Shown piece after piece: positions 20,477-31,286 of a DNA stretch of 64,000 bases. Under the pieces are notes generated by a model. That model worked only from the letters and a program-made list of their open reading frames with translations, was not told the origin of the DNA and searched no databases. Origin of the DNA: Tritrichomonas musculus (taxonomy: Eukaryota; Parabasalia; Tritrichomonadida; Tritrichomonadidae). Every line of letters starts with the position of its first letter. The first letter of the stretch is position 1. The stretch is from contig JAPFFF010000010.1 in the NCBI GenBank assembly GCA_039105265.1, positions 2,356,001 through 2,420,000 of the forward strand, read 5' to 3'. The translations under genes were made by a program, and so were the position numbers.

Positions 20477-21143
20477 GATGAAGTTATAACATGGACTGAT
20501 TGGTCCAATCTTCTTTGCGCTTCGTTTGAATCTTGGTTTTACATTCCAGTCAAAAGTGAAATTGATCTCAAATTCTTCGTTGAACAGAAGCACGTCACTA
20601 TTCGTGGAATTTATAAAGACCCTGTCGGCTCAAATGAAGAATTCGCCGATAACCAATTTAGACCTAATTGCACAGTGGCGATGACTGTTGCTCCTGAGCT
20701 ATTCGATCCATTCCATGCTGTAAGATGCCTCAATTTGGTTGAAGAAAGACTTCTTGGGAAAATTGGAATGAAAACTTTAGATCCTAAAGATTCAAGGTAT
20801 CGTCCTTATTATGTCAATTCTGACGATTCTGCTGACTTTTACACATGAATGGGTTTGGCCTGTTGGATACTTCTTCAGAGCTTCAATGCGTTTCAGAAGA
20901 GGAATCACTGATCGAATGAAACAAATGTTGGCTGTAATTAGGAAAGAACAACTCGAATCTCGGGCTTGTGGCTTACCTGAATTAACACAAAAAGATGGAC
21001 AACTTTGTGCTGATGGTTGCCCTAATCCGGCTTTGTCTGTTTCAGCTGTCATTGATATTCTTTATGATTATAGCACATACACAGAAGATGACGTGATTTC
21101 GTGGGATTGTTTTGAAAATATGGAAGAAGAAGATATTGATTAA
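20477..21143 (+). pseudogene. Glycogen debranching enzyme, C-terminal relic
   Basis: Two consecutive frames match the C-terminal amylo-1,6-glucosidase part of eukaryotic glycogen debranching enzyme. Frame one (20477-20845) contains FRPNCTVAMTVAPELFDPFH and LLGKIGMKTLDPKDSRYRP. It stops at TGA 20846-20848. Frame two carries EWVWPVGYFFRASMRFRRGI and later GLPELTQKDGQLCADGCPNP to the stop at 21143. Known family members have a short GFNYHQGP-type segment exactly at the break, so about ten codons were deleted with a frame change. Everything upstream of the C-terminal quarter is missing. The segment is clearly less AT-rich than its surroundings, as expected for a formerly well-expressed host gene, and is probably a truncated duplicate. 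Confidence 0.88.
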
Positions 21144-21172
21144 GTTTTTTTTTTTTTTTTAATTTAATTTTA

Positions 21173-21394
21173 TTAATTATTGCTTGAATTTTTTTGCTTT
21201 TTAGTCATATTATCAACACGCCTAGTTGGTGATACTTTATTGGTCTCTAAATATGTGGAATTTGTTAATGCCGCTCTAATTAAAGCTCTAATATCAATAA
21301 GATATCCTTTGGAATTAAGATTATAGATTAATTTTGGCCTTTTCTCATCAACTCCTGGCGAACCTAAAACAAAATGTTGTATATTATCACTCAT
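21173..21394 (-). CDS. Small hypothetical protein or fragment (73 residues)
   Basis: An ATG-initiated frame on the minus strand, starting MSDNIQHFVLGSPGVDEKRP and ending in a basic, Asn/Ser-rich tail. Its composition is better balanced than the surrounding AT-rich DNA, so it may be real or a remnant. It lies tail to tail with the debranching enzyme relic, 30 bp away. I recognise no family and see no membrane segment. Confidence 0.3.
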   Translation of the reverse strand: MSDNIQHFVLGSPGVDEKRPKLIYNLNSKGYLIDIRALIRAALTNSTYLETNKVSPTRRVDNMTKKQKNSSNN

Positions 21395-22074
21395 TTGTAA
21401 TGAATTTTAATGTTTATGTTCTCTTGAATTAACTTTGGTAACAATAATTAAATACATTAAATAATATATAAAAAAAAAATCATAGTTTATTAATTATAAA
21501 ACGCAAAATATTAGTTATAAAATTATAATTTTTTACGATTATTTAATTCAATTTATCTGAAATGTTTCTATGTTTATTAATTAAATTGTAATAAAATATT
21601 GAGAGAATAAATATTTTTTCAAAAAAAAGATAATAAATTCAATTGATTATTTATTAATTTGTATAAAATGATCGTTCCTAAAATATTGAAAAATATTTAT
21701 ATATAATCTATATATTTCTTAATTATAAGAGTTAAAAATATAAAATAATTTTAAATATAAACTAATAATATATGCAATAACTAATATGAATATTAATAAA
21801 CACATATAATGCATATTTATTAATAAATAATTATATTTTTATGTTTTTATTGAAATTATTAAAATTCAGAAGTAAAGTTATTTATACTCACAAAAATATA
21901 TTAAATTAATATCTTGAAAATGGAGGCACAAAGAAATATACAAATCATTATATAATCCAATTATAAAAAATATAAAAATATAAAATGTTTTAAATAAAAT
22001 TTTATCGACGAATTCTCTACATGAATACCTCTAAAGAAATTTCATATCTTTTTTACATCAAAATTTTTCTGATA
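21395..22074. other. AT-rich intergenic stretch, nothing recognised
   Basis: Low-complexity A/T DNA without a convincing frame, RNA gene or repeat, leading to the TA-flanked MITE at 22075. Confidence 0.5.
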
Positions 22075-22354
22075 TAGTGGTCGGAATTATATGTATACCT
22101 TTGAAAAATATGTATACGCTTGATTTTCAATTGTTATATGGCTGTTAATTCAAAAATTTGAATATAATTTAATATGAAAAATTCATAAATATCTCATTTA
22201 ATTTTTGACAAAAATCTTTTTACATTTAATAATTATATTAAATTAGGAAATAAGATATAATTTCAAAGTATAAAATAAAAAGTAATTAATTTCTTAAAGA
22301 GAAACATAACGTATACATATAATTCAATATGTATACATATTTTTCTCACCACTA
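22075..22354. mobile_element. 280-bp TA-flanked MITE
   Basis: The left end TAGTGGTCGG and the right end inverted partner CTCACCACTA are each bordered by TA (22073-22074 and 22355-22356). Sub-terminal inverted copies of ATGTATAC lie about 20 and 45 bp inside each end. The terminal TAGTGGT motif and the TA duplication fit a Tc1/mariner-derived MITE. There is no coding content. Confidence 0.7.
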
Positions 22355-22691
22355 TATTTTTTTTTTTTTTTGATTTTAATATACAATTTATTCAATGTGC
22401 TAATATAAATGTAGATATGAACAAATCATTTTTATTTTCTTGTAAATATTTTATTATCTTATTATATAAAAATATATTTAATAATAATAAATATATTTTC
22501 ATTGCTAGAATAAGTAATACACTTAATATACGGATAGAAATAAATTTTAAGAATTGAATTGAAGAGAAAAAAAAATTATCAGAAAAATATTTATGATTCA
22601 TATCTTCAAAATTGAGAAATAATGACTTTTTAAAATCAAAATTTATTTTAATTACATTTTATAAATAATAAATATAGATATCAATATTTAA

Positions 22692-23856
22692 ATGAGACCT
22701 CGTTCTTACGAAAAAAGCAAAATTGACCTTAAAAACTTTAAAAAAAGTAAAAAAATCAGCCAGCATTGTTAACGAAGTCAGAGAAATTAATAGTGGCAAT
22801 TTATATGCAGCAAAATACATATTTTGTGGAGATGACGAAGAAAAATGCAATCAATTAATTGAGCGTGAAGTTTGACCATGATGTATATCCAACATCCCAC
22901 GATTATGATATTTGTTGGATATTCCCCAACTGATTTCAACAATGCTCACAATATGATTATTATAATGGAATTAGCTCAAAATGGCTCACTTCAAGATGTT
23001 ATTAAAAATATAATGAGTAACAATGGCCCACCTTATTATTGTAATACCACTCGACAAATCATTCTAGTTGGTGTAGCACGAGGCATGAAATTTTTACATG
23101 ATCGAAATATCATTCATCGAGATTTAAAACCAGGAAATATTTTACTTATTGCCGAATTTCAGCCATTACTTACCGACTTTGGAATGGCCATTCAATTTGG
23201 GGTACCAAGCCATACCAAGCACCTGAAATCTTTAGAGGTGAAGATTATAATACAAAAGTTGATGTTTATGCATTTGGTATTTTGATGTTTGAAGTTTTAA
23301 ATGACTCATTTGCATATCCAGATCTTTACAGTGGAAAAATGATTGATTTTGTATTTTCAAACAAAATAGTTAATGAAAAATATCGACCTGAATTCACATG
23401 TCCTGTTAAAAATTCATTAAAACAACTTGCTGCAAAATGCTGGTCAGATAATCCAGACGAACGACCAAGAATTGGTGAAATTTTTGAAATGCAATCTAAT
23501 TCAGAAAAAACGAATGAAGATGGTGAAAATTATATATTAGAAGATGTTGATAATGCTGAATTACAGTACTATGTTGATGATATTACAGAAATCGTTGATC
23601 CAGTTGAAAATTATTAACTTAAATAAAGAATATTGAAGTAGAAAATCAAAAACTTAAAAACACTAATTTTGAATTGAAAACAAAAAATGATCAAAATTTG
23701 TCAAAAATTCAATCAATGGAAAGCGAGTTAGATAAATTAAAAGAAGATAATAAACAATATTTTTTGAAAATAGAAAAAGATGAAGAAGAAAATAAACAAT
23801 TAAAAGATGAAGTAGATCAATTAAATGAAGTTATTGGATTCAGAATAGCTATCTAA
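22692..23856 (+). pseudogene. TKL-like protein kinase pseudogene with coiled-coil tail
   Basis: The sequence follows the kinase of the gene at 58949 from its start (MRPRSYEKSKIDLKNFKKSK) but changes frame at the glycine loop, which is largely missing. The next piece (INSGNLYAAKYIF) ends in TGA just after EREV. A long open piece from 22872 carries HRDLKPGNILL and DFGMA. The frame then shifts within the activation segment, and from 23240 the C-lobe continues (APEIFRGEDYNTKVDVYAFG, CWSDNPDERPRIGEIF) to a stop at 23617. A shifted coiled-coil tail (23630-23856, KNDQNLSKIQSMESELDKL) follows. With at least four disruptions it is a dead copy. It shows that this kinase family normally carries a C-terminal extension. 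Confidence 0.88.
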
Positions 23857-23996
23857 ATGAATGATTAAAATTAAATATTTTTATTTATTTAAGAGTTATA
23901 TATCAACCAAAACAAACACAAACTTAATTTTATGTTTACAGTCAGGTTGATTATTTATGTAAAAAAAAGTGACCAAATTATTTTATTAAAAAATAT

Positions 23997-26900
23997 TCAA
24001 ATTTGAAATCCAAATCCTTCATAAAAGAGTTCGTTAATCTCTACATATTTTTTCTTTTGTTCTGTAATTATTTTATGCTGCTGTTTTGAAATATTTATTT
24101 TTCCAAATAAAATAGGATATGGAGGTGTGTACAAAACTGCATTCATAATATCAATTATTTCTCTTATTGAATTAATCAAAGCATTTTTAAGATCATCATT
24201 TTTAATAACAAATTCAAACAATTCATCTGGATTATTAAAAATAAAATGTTTTAATGCTTTGATTACATCATCATCATTAATTTCTTCTTCTTCTTCTAAC
24301 AAATTCTCTTCTTCATCACTAAAAATATTTCCTTTCATCTTCAACTTCTTAATTTTTTCTTTTTCAATATGTCTACCGACATCAATCCAATGATTATTTT
24401 TCTTGTCATTTTTTGGATGTTTCATTTCATCCTTCTGTAATTCAGTCAATTTTTCAATTATTTCATGATCTAAATTCGTTTGATTTATTAAATTAAAAGG
24501 TGGGAAATTAAGAATGATAGATTTAAGATATGGTAAACTTTCTTTCAATTTATTCATATTGTATTCATATCGACTTGAATTATTTTCATTCATTTTCAGC
24601 TTTGAAAAAGCTTTTTTGAAGTACTTTTTAGCAGTTTCATTATCTGATTGTGAAAGGAAATAATCAGTCAGTTTCAAATTTGTTAAACAAATAACGAATG
24701 TTTTTGAAATAGTTAGTTGTGTTTGAGAGAAATTTTGTTTTTGGAAAATCATTTGTTCATCTTCGCTTTCAGAAGCACTGATATAATATTTAATTGATTC
24801 ATCAACATTTCCATTTTTCTCTTCCAAATATCCAAGATTATAAAAAGAAAGTGGAAACTTTTTGTTTGATGATTTCGTGTACATGTAATTTGCATTTTGA
24901 ATATCATTAAAATAAAATTGATTCAATAATCCTAAATTATTCTGTCCATATTGAAATTCACCAAAAGCAGCTTCTTTTACATAATATGTTGCTTTTTCAA
25001 TATCATTAAAAATTAATAGATAAATCAAGCCAACTTCGTTGTTTGAAAAATAATAAAATTGTCGATTTGAATTTAAAAACAAATAAGCTGAAGATATATT
25101 AAATGTTTGCTGCTGACTTGAATCTTTTGATATCGAAATGCATTTCAAAAAATAAATTAATGCTTTTTCAAAATCAGTCTTTAAAATTTCTCCTGATGAA
25201 AACAAAATTCCAAGAAGAAATAAAGAAGGTGGAAAACTCTTTTGTGCTGCCAAATTAAAATATGAAAATGCTTTTAAAACATCGGATTTAGTACCATAGC
25301 CAAATAAATAAAAAAGTCCCAAACAATGGTGTGCTTCAGACATATCACATTTTGAAGATAATTCAAAATATTTTTTGGCTTTCATAAAATTTTTTTCGAC
25401 TCCAAAACCATTGAAATAAAAAATGGCTAAATTACAAAGAGCTACTGGAATATTTTGTTTGGCAGCTATTTCAAAATATTCTCTTGCAATTTCATAATTT
25501 TTCCCTTCAAAATAATCGTCAATATATAAGTTTCCTAAAAAATAAGAAGGAACTCCAATCATATGTTTTTGAGCCATTTTATAATTCTCGATAGCAAACA
25601 AGTAATCTTTTGGAACACCCAAACCATACTGATACACGAGTCCAAGAGCACAATAAGCAATACAATTTCCTTTTTCTGCTGCTGATTTAAAATATTCCAA
25701 TGATTTTTCTCTATTTTTATCTAAAGATTGGAATCCCAATATTAATTCAGCCTCAGAATTGTTATATTTCACGGCAATTAACAAATAATCTTCTATTTTC
25801 TTTTGATCTTGTCCCAAGGATTTAATTACTGAAATGATTTGGATAACGGGATGATTATTATATTTACAAGATAACTCAAAATATTCTTTTGCTTTAGATA
25901 CATTTTGTTGAATACCAATTCCATCATAAAAGAGAGATCCTAAACAAGCAAGAGCCAAAGAATCATTGTATTTTGCAGCCAATTCAAAATATTCTCTGGC
26001 TTTTGTAAATTCTTGTTCAACTCCTTGGCCATTCAAATATAGATGACCTAAACATATGTAGCTTTCTGGATTCATTTTCTTTGCTGCTAATTCATAATAT
26101 TCTTTAGCTTTAGAATAATTTTTCTTATAAAAAAATCCATTGAAATAAAAATGACCTAGGAAAAGTATTCCTTCTGAATTGTTTAGTTTGGCAGCTTTCT
26201 CAAAATATTCTTTAGATTTAGGAAAATTAATTGGTGACCCTGTTCCATAAAAATATATTTTGCCCAAAAATACATATGCATTTGAATTATTTAGTTTTGC
26301 TGATATTTCAAGATATTTTATAACTTTTGGAAAGTCTTGTCGTTGGTAAAAAATATTTGCCATAGATAAAATTGCTTCCGAGTTGTTTGATTTTTCAACT
26401 AATTCAAAATATTCTTCCGCTTTTGATGAATCTTGTTCAACACCATATCCATTTAGATAAAAATGTCCAAGATTTAGAAAAGCAAATACATTATATTTTT
26501 TAGCAGATAATTCATAATATTCTTTAGCTTTTGTATAACTTCGTTCAACACCTAAACCATTTGAATAAAGATATCCTAAAGCAATCATTGCTTCTGAAGA
26601 GTTTTGTTTTGCAGCCAATTCATAATATTCTTTAGCTTTCTCAAAACTTTGTTCAACACCTTGGCCGTTTAAATAAAGATTTCCTAAATAAACTATCGCC
26701 TCTGGAAAGTTTTGTTTAGCAGCCAATTCAAAATATCCTTTAGCTTTCTCAAAACTTTGTTCAACACCTTGGCCATTTAAATAAAGATTTCCTAAATTGA
26801 CTATTGCTAGTGGAAAGTTTTGTTTAGCAGCCAATTCAAAATATTCTCTAGCTTTTGTAAAATCTTGTTCAACACCTTGGCCATTTAAATAAAGGCTTCC

Positions 26901-29900
26901 CAAATTGCAAAAAGCTAGTGGAACGTTTTGTTTAGCAGCCAATTCAAAATATTCTCTGGCTTTTGTAAATTCTTGTTCAACTCCTTGGCCATTCAAATAT
27001 AGATGACCTAAATATATGTAGCTTTCTGGATTCATTTTCTTTGCTGCTAATTCATAATACTCTTTAGCTTTAGAATAATTTTGCTCAGAAATAATTCCAT
27101 TGAGATAAAAATGACCTAGGAAAAGTATTCCTTCTGAATTGTTTAGTTTGGCAGCTTTCTCAAAATATTCTTTAGATTTAGGAAAATTAATTGGTGCTCC
27201 TGTTCCATAAAAATATATTTTGCCCAAAAATACATATGCATTTGAATTATTTAGTTTTGCTGATATTTCAAGATATTTTATAGTTTTTGGAAAGTCTTGT
27301 CGTTGGTAAAAAATATTTGCCATAGATAAAATTGCTTCCGAGTTGTTTGATTTTTCAACTAATTCAAAATATTCTTCCGCTTTTGATGAATCTTGTTCAA
27401 CACCATATCCATTTAGATAAAAATGTCCAAGATTTAGAAAAGCAAAAATATTATATTTTTTAGCAGCTAATTCATAATATTCTTTAGCTTTTGTATAACT
27501 TCGTTCAACACCTAAACCATTTGAATAAAGATATCCTAAAGCAATCATTGCTTCTGGAGAGTTTTGTTTTGCAGCCAACTCATAATATTCTTTAGCTTTC
27601 TCAAAACTTTGTTCAACGCCTTGGCCGTTTAAATAAAGATTTCCTAAATTGACCAATGCAGGTGGAAAGTTTTGTTTAGCAGCCAATTCAAAATATCCTT
27701 TAGCTTTCTCAAAACTTTGTTCAACACCTTGACCATTAAAATAAATAAGTCCTAATCCAGTGAGTGAGGACGGGAAATTCTCTTTAGCACCTCTTTCAAA
27801 AAATTCTTTGGCATTTTCAAAACTTTGTTCAACATCACCTCCATTATAAAACATTGAACCTATATCAAAATTACCAATATTCATAGGATTAAAAGATTTT
27901 AGTTCAGATTGCAAATTATTAATAGTATCTATTTGACTCTTTGATATTTCTTTAGATTTCTTCATGAAATCTTTCAGATAAAAAAGAGAAATATGAGCAA
28001 AAGGATCATTTAAATTTGAAGCTGATTGATAAAAATCATACGCTTTTGAAACATCTTGCTGAACACCATCTCCATTTAGATAAATATTACCCAAAAAACT
28101 AAGTGCCTTTGAATTGTGTTGTCTACCTGATATTTCAAAGTATTTGATTGCTTTCATTTTATCTTTCTCAACACCAAGTCCATTGAAATGAATGCATCCC
28201 AGATTATAATTAGCATTTGAATTATTTAATTTGGCTGATAATTCATAGCATTTTATAGCTTTTAAATATTTTTGTCCATTAAGAAAATTATCACCTAAAG
28301 AACAAAGGAATTTTGAATCTATTTTAATTGATTCTAAAAATATTTCAAATAAAAAATATTTGGGTTCAAATTCTAAGAAATTTTTTTGGAATAAAATTGT
28401 GTTAAAAGTCATAAAATAATGCATAAATTTGCTTTGATCCTTCTGAACACCATTTGAATATATATCTAACAAATTAAATAAGGCTGCAAGATTATTCTGA
28501 TTTGCTGATAACTCAAAATATTCAATTGCTTTAGAGTAATTACGTTCAACGCCATGTCCATTTAAATACAAATATCCTAAACCAAACAAAGCGTTTGAAT
28601 TGTTTTGCTTTGCTGATGATTCATAATATTTTTTAGCTATAGAATAATCTTGTTGAACACCATTGCCCAAATAATATAAATTTCCTAAATGAAACAATGC
28701 ATCAGGATTATTTTGTTTGGCTGCCTTTTCCAAATAGTCTTTCGCTGTTATATAGTCTTGTTCAACTTCTTTTTGTATTAAATAAATAATTCCTAGATTA
28801 AAATAAACATTAAAACTACTACCTAAAGCATCAGCTATTTCATAATATTCTTTAGCTATTGAAAAATCTTGTTCAACACCATGACCATAAAAATAAAGAT
28901 TTCCTAAAGTAGCATAAGCTTCAGAGCTGTTTTGATTTATAGCTTGCTCATATAAATCCTTGGCTTTTGAATAATTGATGCCAACTCCATTACCATTACA
29001 ATACATACTTCCTAAATTAAAAAGTGCTCCTGAGTGATTTTGTTTTGCTGCTAATTCAAAATAATACTTTGCTGTAATATAATTTTGTTGAACACCGTAT
29101 CCAAACAAATAATGGGTTCCTAAACAATAATATGCATCTGGTAAATTATGTTTAGCTGCTAATTCTGCATATTCCTTGGATTTTATGTAGTTTTTCTCAA
29201 CTCCATTGCCAGCAAAATAAATATTAGATAAATTAAGTAGTGCATCTGGATTATCTTCTTTTGCAGCTATTTCAAAATACTTAATTGCTTTAGATAAATT
29301 TCGTTTAACATCTAAGCCATTATAATATATAATACCTAAAAGTAATGATGGATCTATTGTATTACCTTTTTCGAAAGCAGACTCCAAATATTTTCTAGCA
29401 ATGGAATAATTTATTTCTGCACCTTTTCCATAATAATACATATAACCTAAATTATACAAAGCCTGCAAATGATTTTGCTTTGCTGCTAATTCATAATATT
29501 TTTTGGCTTCTGAATAATCAACTTGAACTCCATGACCATTATAATATAAAAATCCTATATAATAAATTGCTGTAGGATTATTATATCGTGCAGCTGATTC
29601 ATAAAATTGTAAAGTTTTTTGAAAATCTTGCTGTACTCCATTCCCATAATAATAAATATCACCAAATCGAATTAAAAGAGTAGGGAGATCAATTGATCCG
29701 AGCAAAAATACAATTGAATTGATAAATGGACTCTTCAAGTATTCATTCAAAAGATCTTTATTTTCATCTTGGAAAAGAATGTTCTCCTGAAGATAATGAA
29801 TTATATTGTTTGTTTTCATTTTGAAGTTCTCGTTTAAAAAATATTTTTCAATGTAAAATATCGATTTCATTTCTTCAAAAATTTTTGATCTAATATCTTT

Positions 29901-31286
29901 TAAATTCGGTCTGTTTAAAGGATTTATTTCAACACAAGATTTATAAATATCTTGTATTAGGGCAGGAGCATTTTCCATTTGTAACAAGTTTTCTTTTTCA
30001 ATTGGCTTATTTTTGTCAATCATCATATCTTTCTTTTCAAAAAGAAAGAAAACTATTGCTCCAAAAGAAAAAATATCGGTCGAATGGTCGAATATATTGG
30101 ACCCTGTTAATTCAGGAGGAGCATAAATTGGCGCTCCAATGTTGCCAGTGCAATCACCTGATTTATCATAACGCCTGATTGTTTCAAAATCAGAAATATA
30201 TGGAAGATAATCATGGTCCAACAGTATATTTGACGGCTTAAAGTCACGATTAACAAGATTATGCGAGTTAAGAAACTCGATACCTCTAAAAATTCGAACC
30301 ATCGTCATAAAAGAAAAAATGTCATCGATCTTGTCCTTATTTGATTCATAATATTTCGAAAGTGATCCATTGCTCATATATTCATAAACAAAACCGGTAA
30401 TTTGGTCGTTATCTTTAACAAAACCATAAAATCGAGTGAAACAACGATGCGAAAATTCTTTATTAAAATCGATTTCATGCTGTGATTCAGATTTAACGCT
30501 CCTTAAAGCGAAAACATGAAGTTTTTCAATATGTAGAACTAGGTCAATCAAGGCATGCGATGAAGTATAAATGGTCTTTACTTTAATGAAGTTGTCCGAT
30601 GAAAAATCATAAATTTTGGGTTTCTTATATTCTTCATTATTAATTGTTTCTGTGACGTCTGGTCCAAATGAATGAAATTTTGGCTTTAAATCTTTTTCTT
30701 CAATTGGTTGATAGAGACCGTTTATTTTTATTTGAATGCTTTTTTCAATTGAATTAAAATCGTTATTATCGAATGTGAAAAAAGATGGATCTTTGAAAAA
30801 GTGGGACGGATAATTGAATCTAAGTATCAAATAACTGGAAATTACTTTAAAACTTGACATAAGAAAAGGAATGGGCTCCCTGAAGCTTTTGACATATTTT
30901 TTATATAAATTATTAATAATATCTTTCTCATTATGAGTGTCAACATCAATTAATGATGATTCTGTATCTTTTAAAATTTGTTCTATTAATTTTTTATTGA
31001 TTTGACAAATAATGATGAATTTACCTTCAACAGATATTGAAATATCAACATTTTGAGTTTGAGGATCAGTACTTGATTTAGGCTGATCTTTGGTTAACTG
31101 AGATTGATAATGATATTGGTATGTCATAAATTTATATTCTCTGAGGTAGTCTAGTAAAATATCTTTTTCAATATTTGAAGCGTTGGAAAGCTGCCAGAAA
31201 CTAAATTTTGAATACATATTCCTGATAAGTGAAATATTTGATTCATTAATTAAACTAAGGCACGACTCAGTAATGTCTTCAAACAT
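23997..31286 (-). CDS. Giant Sel1-repeat protein with a degenerate protein-kinase domain
   Basis: The frame opens at TTG 31316; the first ATG is 31286, giving 2429 residues. Residues 1-220 are not recognised. About 225-470 is a kinase fold: EYMSNGSLSKYY, NRDFKPSNILL (near 344), SDFETI (near 366), APPELTGSNIFDHSTDIFSFG. The glycine loop is absent, the ATP-binding lysine position reads VFALRSV (Arg for Lys), and DFG is DFE, so this is probably a pseudokinase. From about 530 to 2170 run about 45 Sel1-like repeats of some 36 residues (ALYNLGYMYYYGKGAEINYS pattern), an alpha-alpha solenoid that usually mediates protein assembly. A charged C-terminal region follows (NLLEEEEEINDDD). No signal peptide or membrane segment is seen. 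Inferred role: a cytosolic scaffold in signalling. Substrates are unknown. Confidence 0.9.
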   Translation of the reverse strand: MFEDITESCLSLINESNISLIRNMYSKFSFWQLSNASNIEKDILLDYLREYKFMTYQYHYQSQLTKDQPKSSTDPQTQNVDISISVEGKFIIICQINKKLIEQILKDTESSLIDVDTHNEKDIINNLYKKYVKSFREPIPFLMSSFKVISSYLILRFNYPSHFFKDPSFFTFDNNDFNSIEKSIQIKINGLYQPIEEKDLKPKFHSFGPDVTETINNEEYKKPKIYDFSSDNFIKVKTIYTSSHALIDLVLHIEKLHVFALRSVKSESQHEIDFNKEFSHRCFTRFYGFVKDNDQITGFVYEYMSNGSLSKYYESNKDKIDDIFSFMTMVRIFRGIEFLNSHNLVNRDFKPSNILLDHDYLPYISDFETIRRYDKSGDCTGNIGAPIYAPPELTGSNIFDHSTDIFSFGAIVFFLFEKKDMMIDKNKPIEKENLLQMENAPALIQDIYKSCVEINPLNRPNLKDIRSKIFEEMKSIFYIEKYFLNENFKMKTNNIIHYLQENILFQDENKDLLNEYLKSPFINSIVFLLGSIDLPTLLIRFGDIYYYGNGVQQDFQKTLQFYESAARYNNPTAIYYIGFLYYNGHGVQVDYSEAKKYYELAAKQNHLQALYNLGYMYYYGKGAEINYSIARKYLESAFEKGNTIDPSLLLGIIYYNGLDVKRNLSKAIKYFEIAAKEDNPDALLNLSNIYFAGNGVEKNYIKSKEYAELAAKHNLPDAYYCLGTHYLFGYGVQQNYITAKYYFELAAKQNHSGALFNLGSMYCNGNGVGINYSKAKDLYEQAINQNSSEAYATLGNLYFYGHGVEQDFSIAKEYYEIADALGSSFNVYFNLGIIYLIQKEVEQDYITAKDYLEKAAKQNNPDALFHLGNLYYLGNGVQQDYSIAKKYYESSAKQNNSNALFGLGYLYLNGHGVERNYSKAIEYFELSANQNNLAALFNLLDIYSNGVQKDQSKFMHYFMTFNTILFQKNFLEFEPKYFLFEIFLESIKIDSKFLCSLGDNFLNGQKYLKAIKCYELSAKLNNSNANYNLGCIHFNGLGVEKDKMKAIKYFEISGRQHNSKALSFLGNIYLNGDGVQQDVSKAYDFYQSASNLNDPFAHISLFYLKDFMKKSKEISKSQIDTINNLQSELKSFNPMNIGNFDIGSMFYNGGDVEQSFENAKEFFERGAKENFPSSLTGLGLIYFNGQGVEQSFEKAKGYFELAAKQNFPPALVNLGNLYLNGQGVEQSFEKAKEYYELAAKQNSPEAMIALGYLYSNGLGVERSYTKAKEYYELAAKKYNIFAFLNLGHFYLNGYGVEQDSSKAEEYFELVEKSNNSEAILSMANIFYQRQDFPKTIKYLEISAKLNNSNAYVFLGKIYFYGTGAPINFPKSKEYFEKAAKLNNSEGILFLGHFYLNGIISEQNYSKAKEYYELAAKKMNPESYIYLGHLYLNGQGVEQEFTKAREYFELAAKQNVPLAFCNLGSLYLNGQGVEQDFTKAREYFELAAKQNFPLAIVNLGNLYLNGQGVEQSFEKAKGYFELAAKQNFPEAIVYLGNLYLNGQGVEQSFEKAKEYYELAAKQNSSEAMIALGYLYSNGLGVERSYTKAKEYYELSAKKYNVFAFLNLGHFYLNGYGVEQDSSKAEEYFELVEKSNNSEAILSMANIFYQRQDFPKVIKYLEISAKLNNSNAYVFLGKIYFYGTGSPINFPKSKEYFEKAAKLNNSEGILFLGHFYFNGFFYKKNYSKAKEYYELAAKKMNPESYICLGHLYLNGQGVEQEFTKAREYFELAAKYNDSLALACLGSLFYDGIGIQQNVSKAKEYFELSCKYNNHPVIQIISVIKSLGQDQKKIEDYLLIAVKYNNSEAELILGFQSLDKNREKSLEYFKSAAEKGNCIAYCALGLVYQYGLGVPKDYLFAIENYKMAQKHMIGVPSYFLGNLYIDDYFEGKNYEIAREYFEIAAKQNIPVALCNLAIFYFNGFGVEKNFMKAKKYFELSSKCDMSEAHHCLGLFYLFGYGTKSDVLKAFSYFNLAAQKSFPPSLFLLGILFSSGEILKTDFEKALIYFLKCISISKDSSQQQTFNISSAYLFLNSNRQFYYFSNNEVGLIYLLIFNDIEKATYYVKEAAFGEFQYGQNNLGLLNQFYFNDIQNANYMYTKSSNKKFPLSFYNLGYLEEKNGNVDESIKYYISASESEDEQMIFQKQNFSQTQLTISKTFVICLTNLKLTDYFLSQSDNETAKKYFKKAFSKLKMNENNSSRYEYNMNKLKESLPYLKSIILNFPPFNLINQTNLDHEIIEKLTELQKDEMKHPKNDKKNNHWIDVGRHIEKEKIKKLKMKGNIFSDEEENLLEEEEEINDDDVIKALKHFIFNNPDELFEFVIKNDDLKNALINSIREIIDIMNAVLYTPPYPILFGKINISKQQHKIITEQKKKYVEINELFYEGFGFQI
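25975..27750 (-). repeat. 960-bp internal tandem duplication in the Sel1 gene
   Basis: DNA from about 25975 to 26790 recurs 960 bp further on, from about 26935 to 27750, at well over 90 percent identity including synonymous positions. The offset equals 320 codons, close to nine Sel1 repeats, so frame and repeat register are kept. This looks like a recent unequal exchange that lengthened the solenoid. Confidence 0.9.

Noticed and set aside
20811-21143. Independent 110-residue gene from the non-ATG frame
   Set aside because: It is the tail of the debranching enzyme relic, continued from a different frame upstream.
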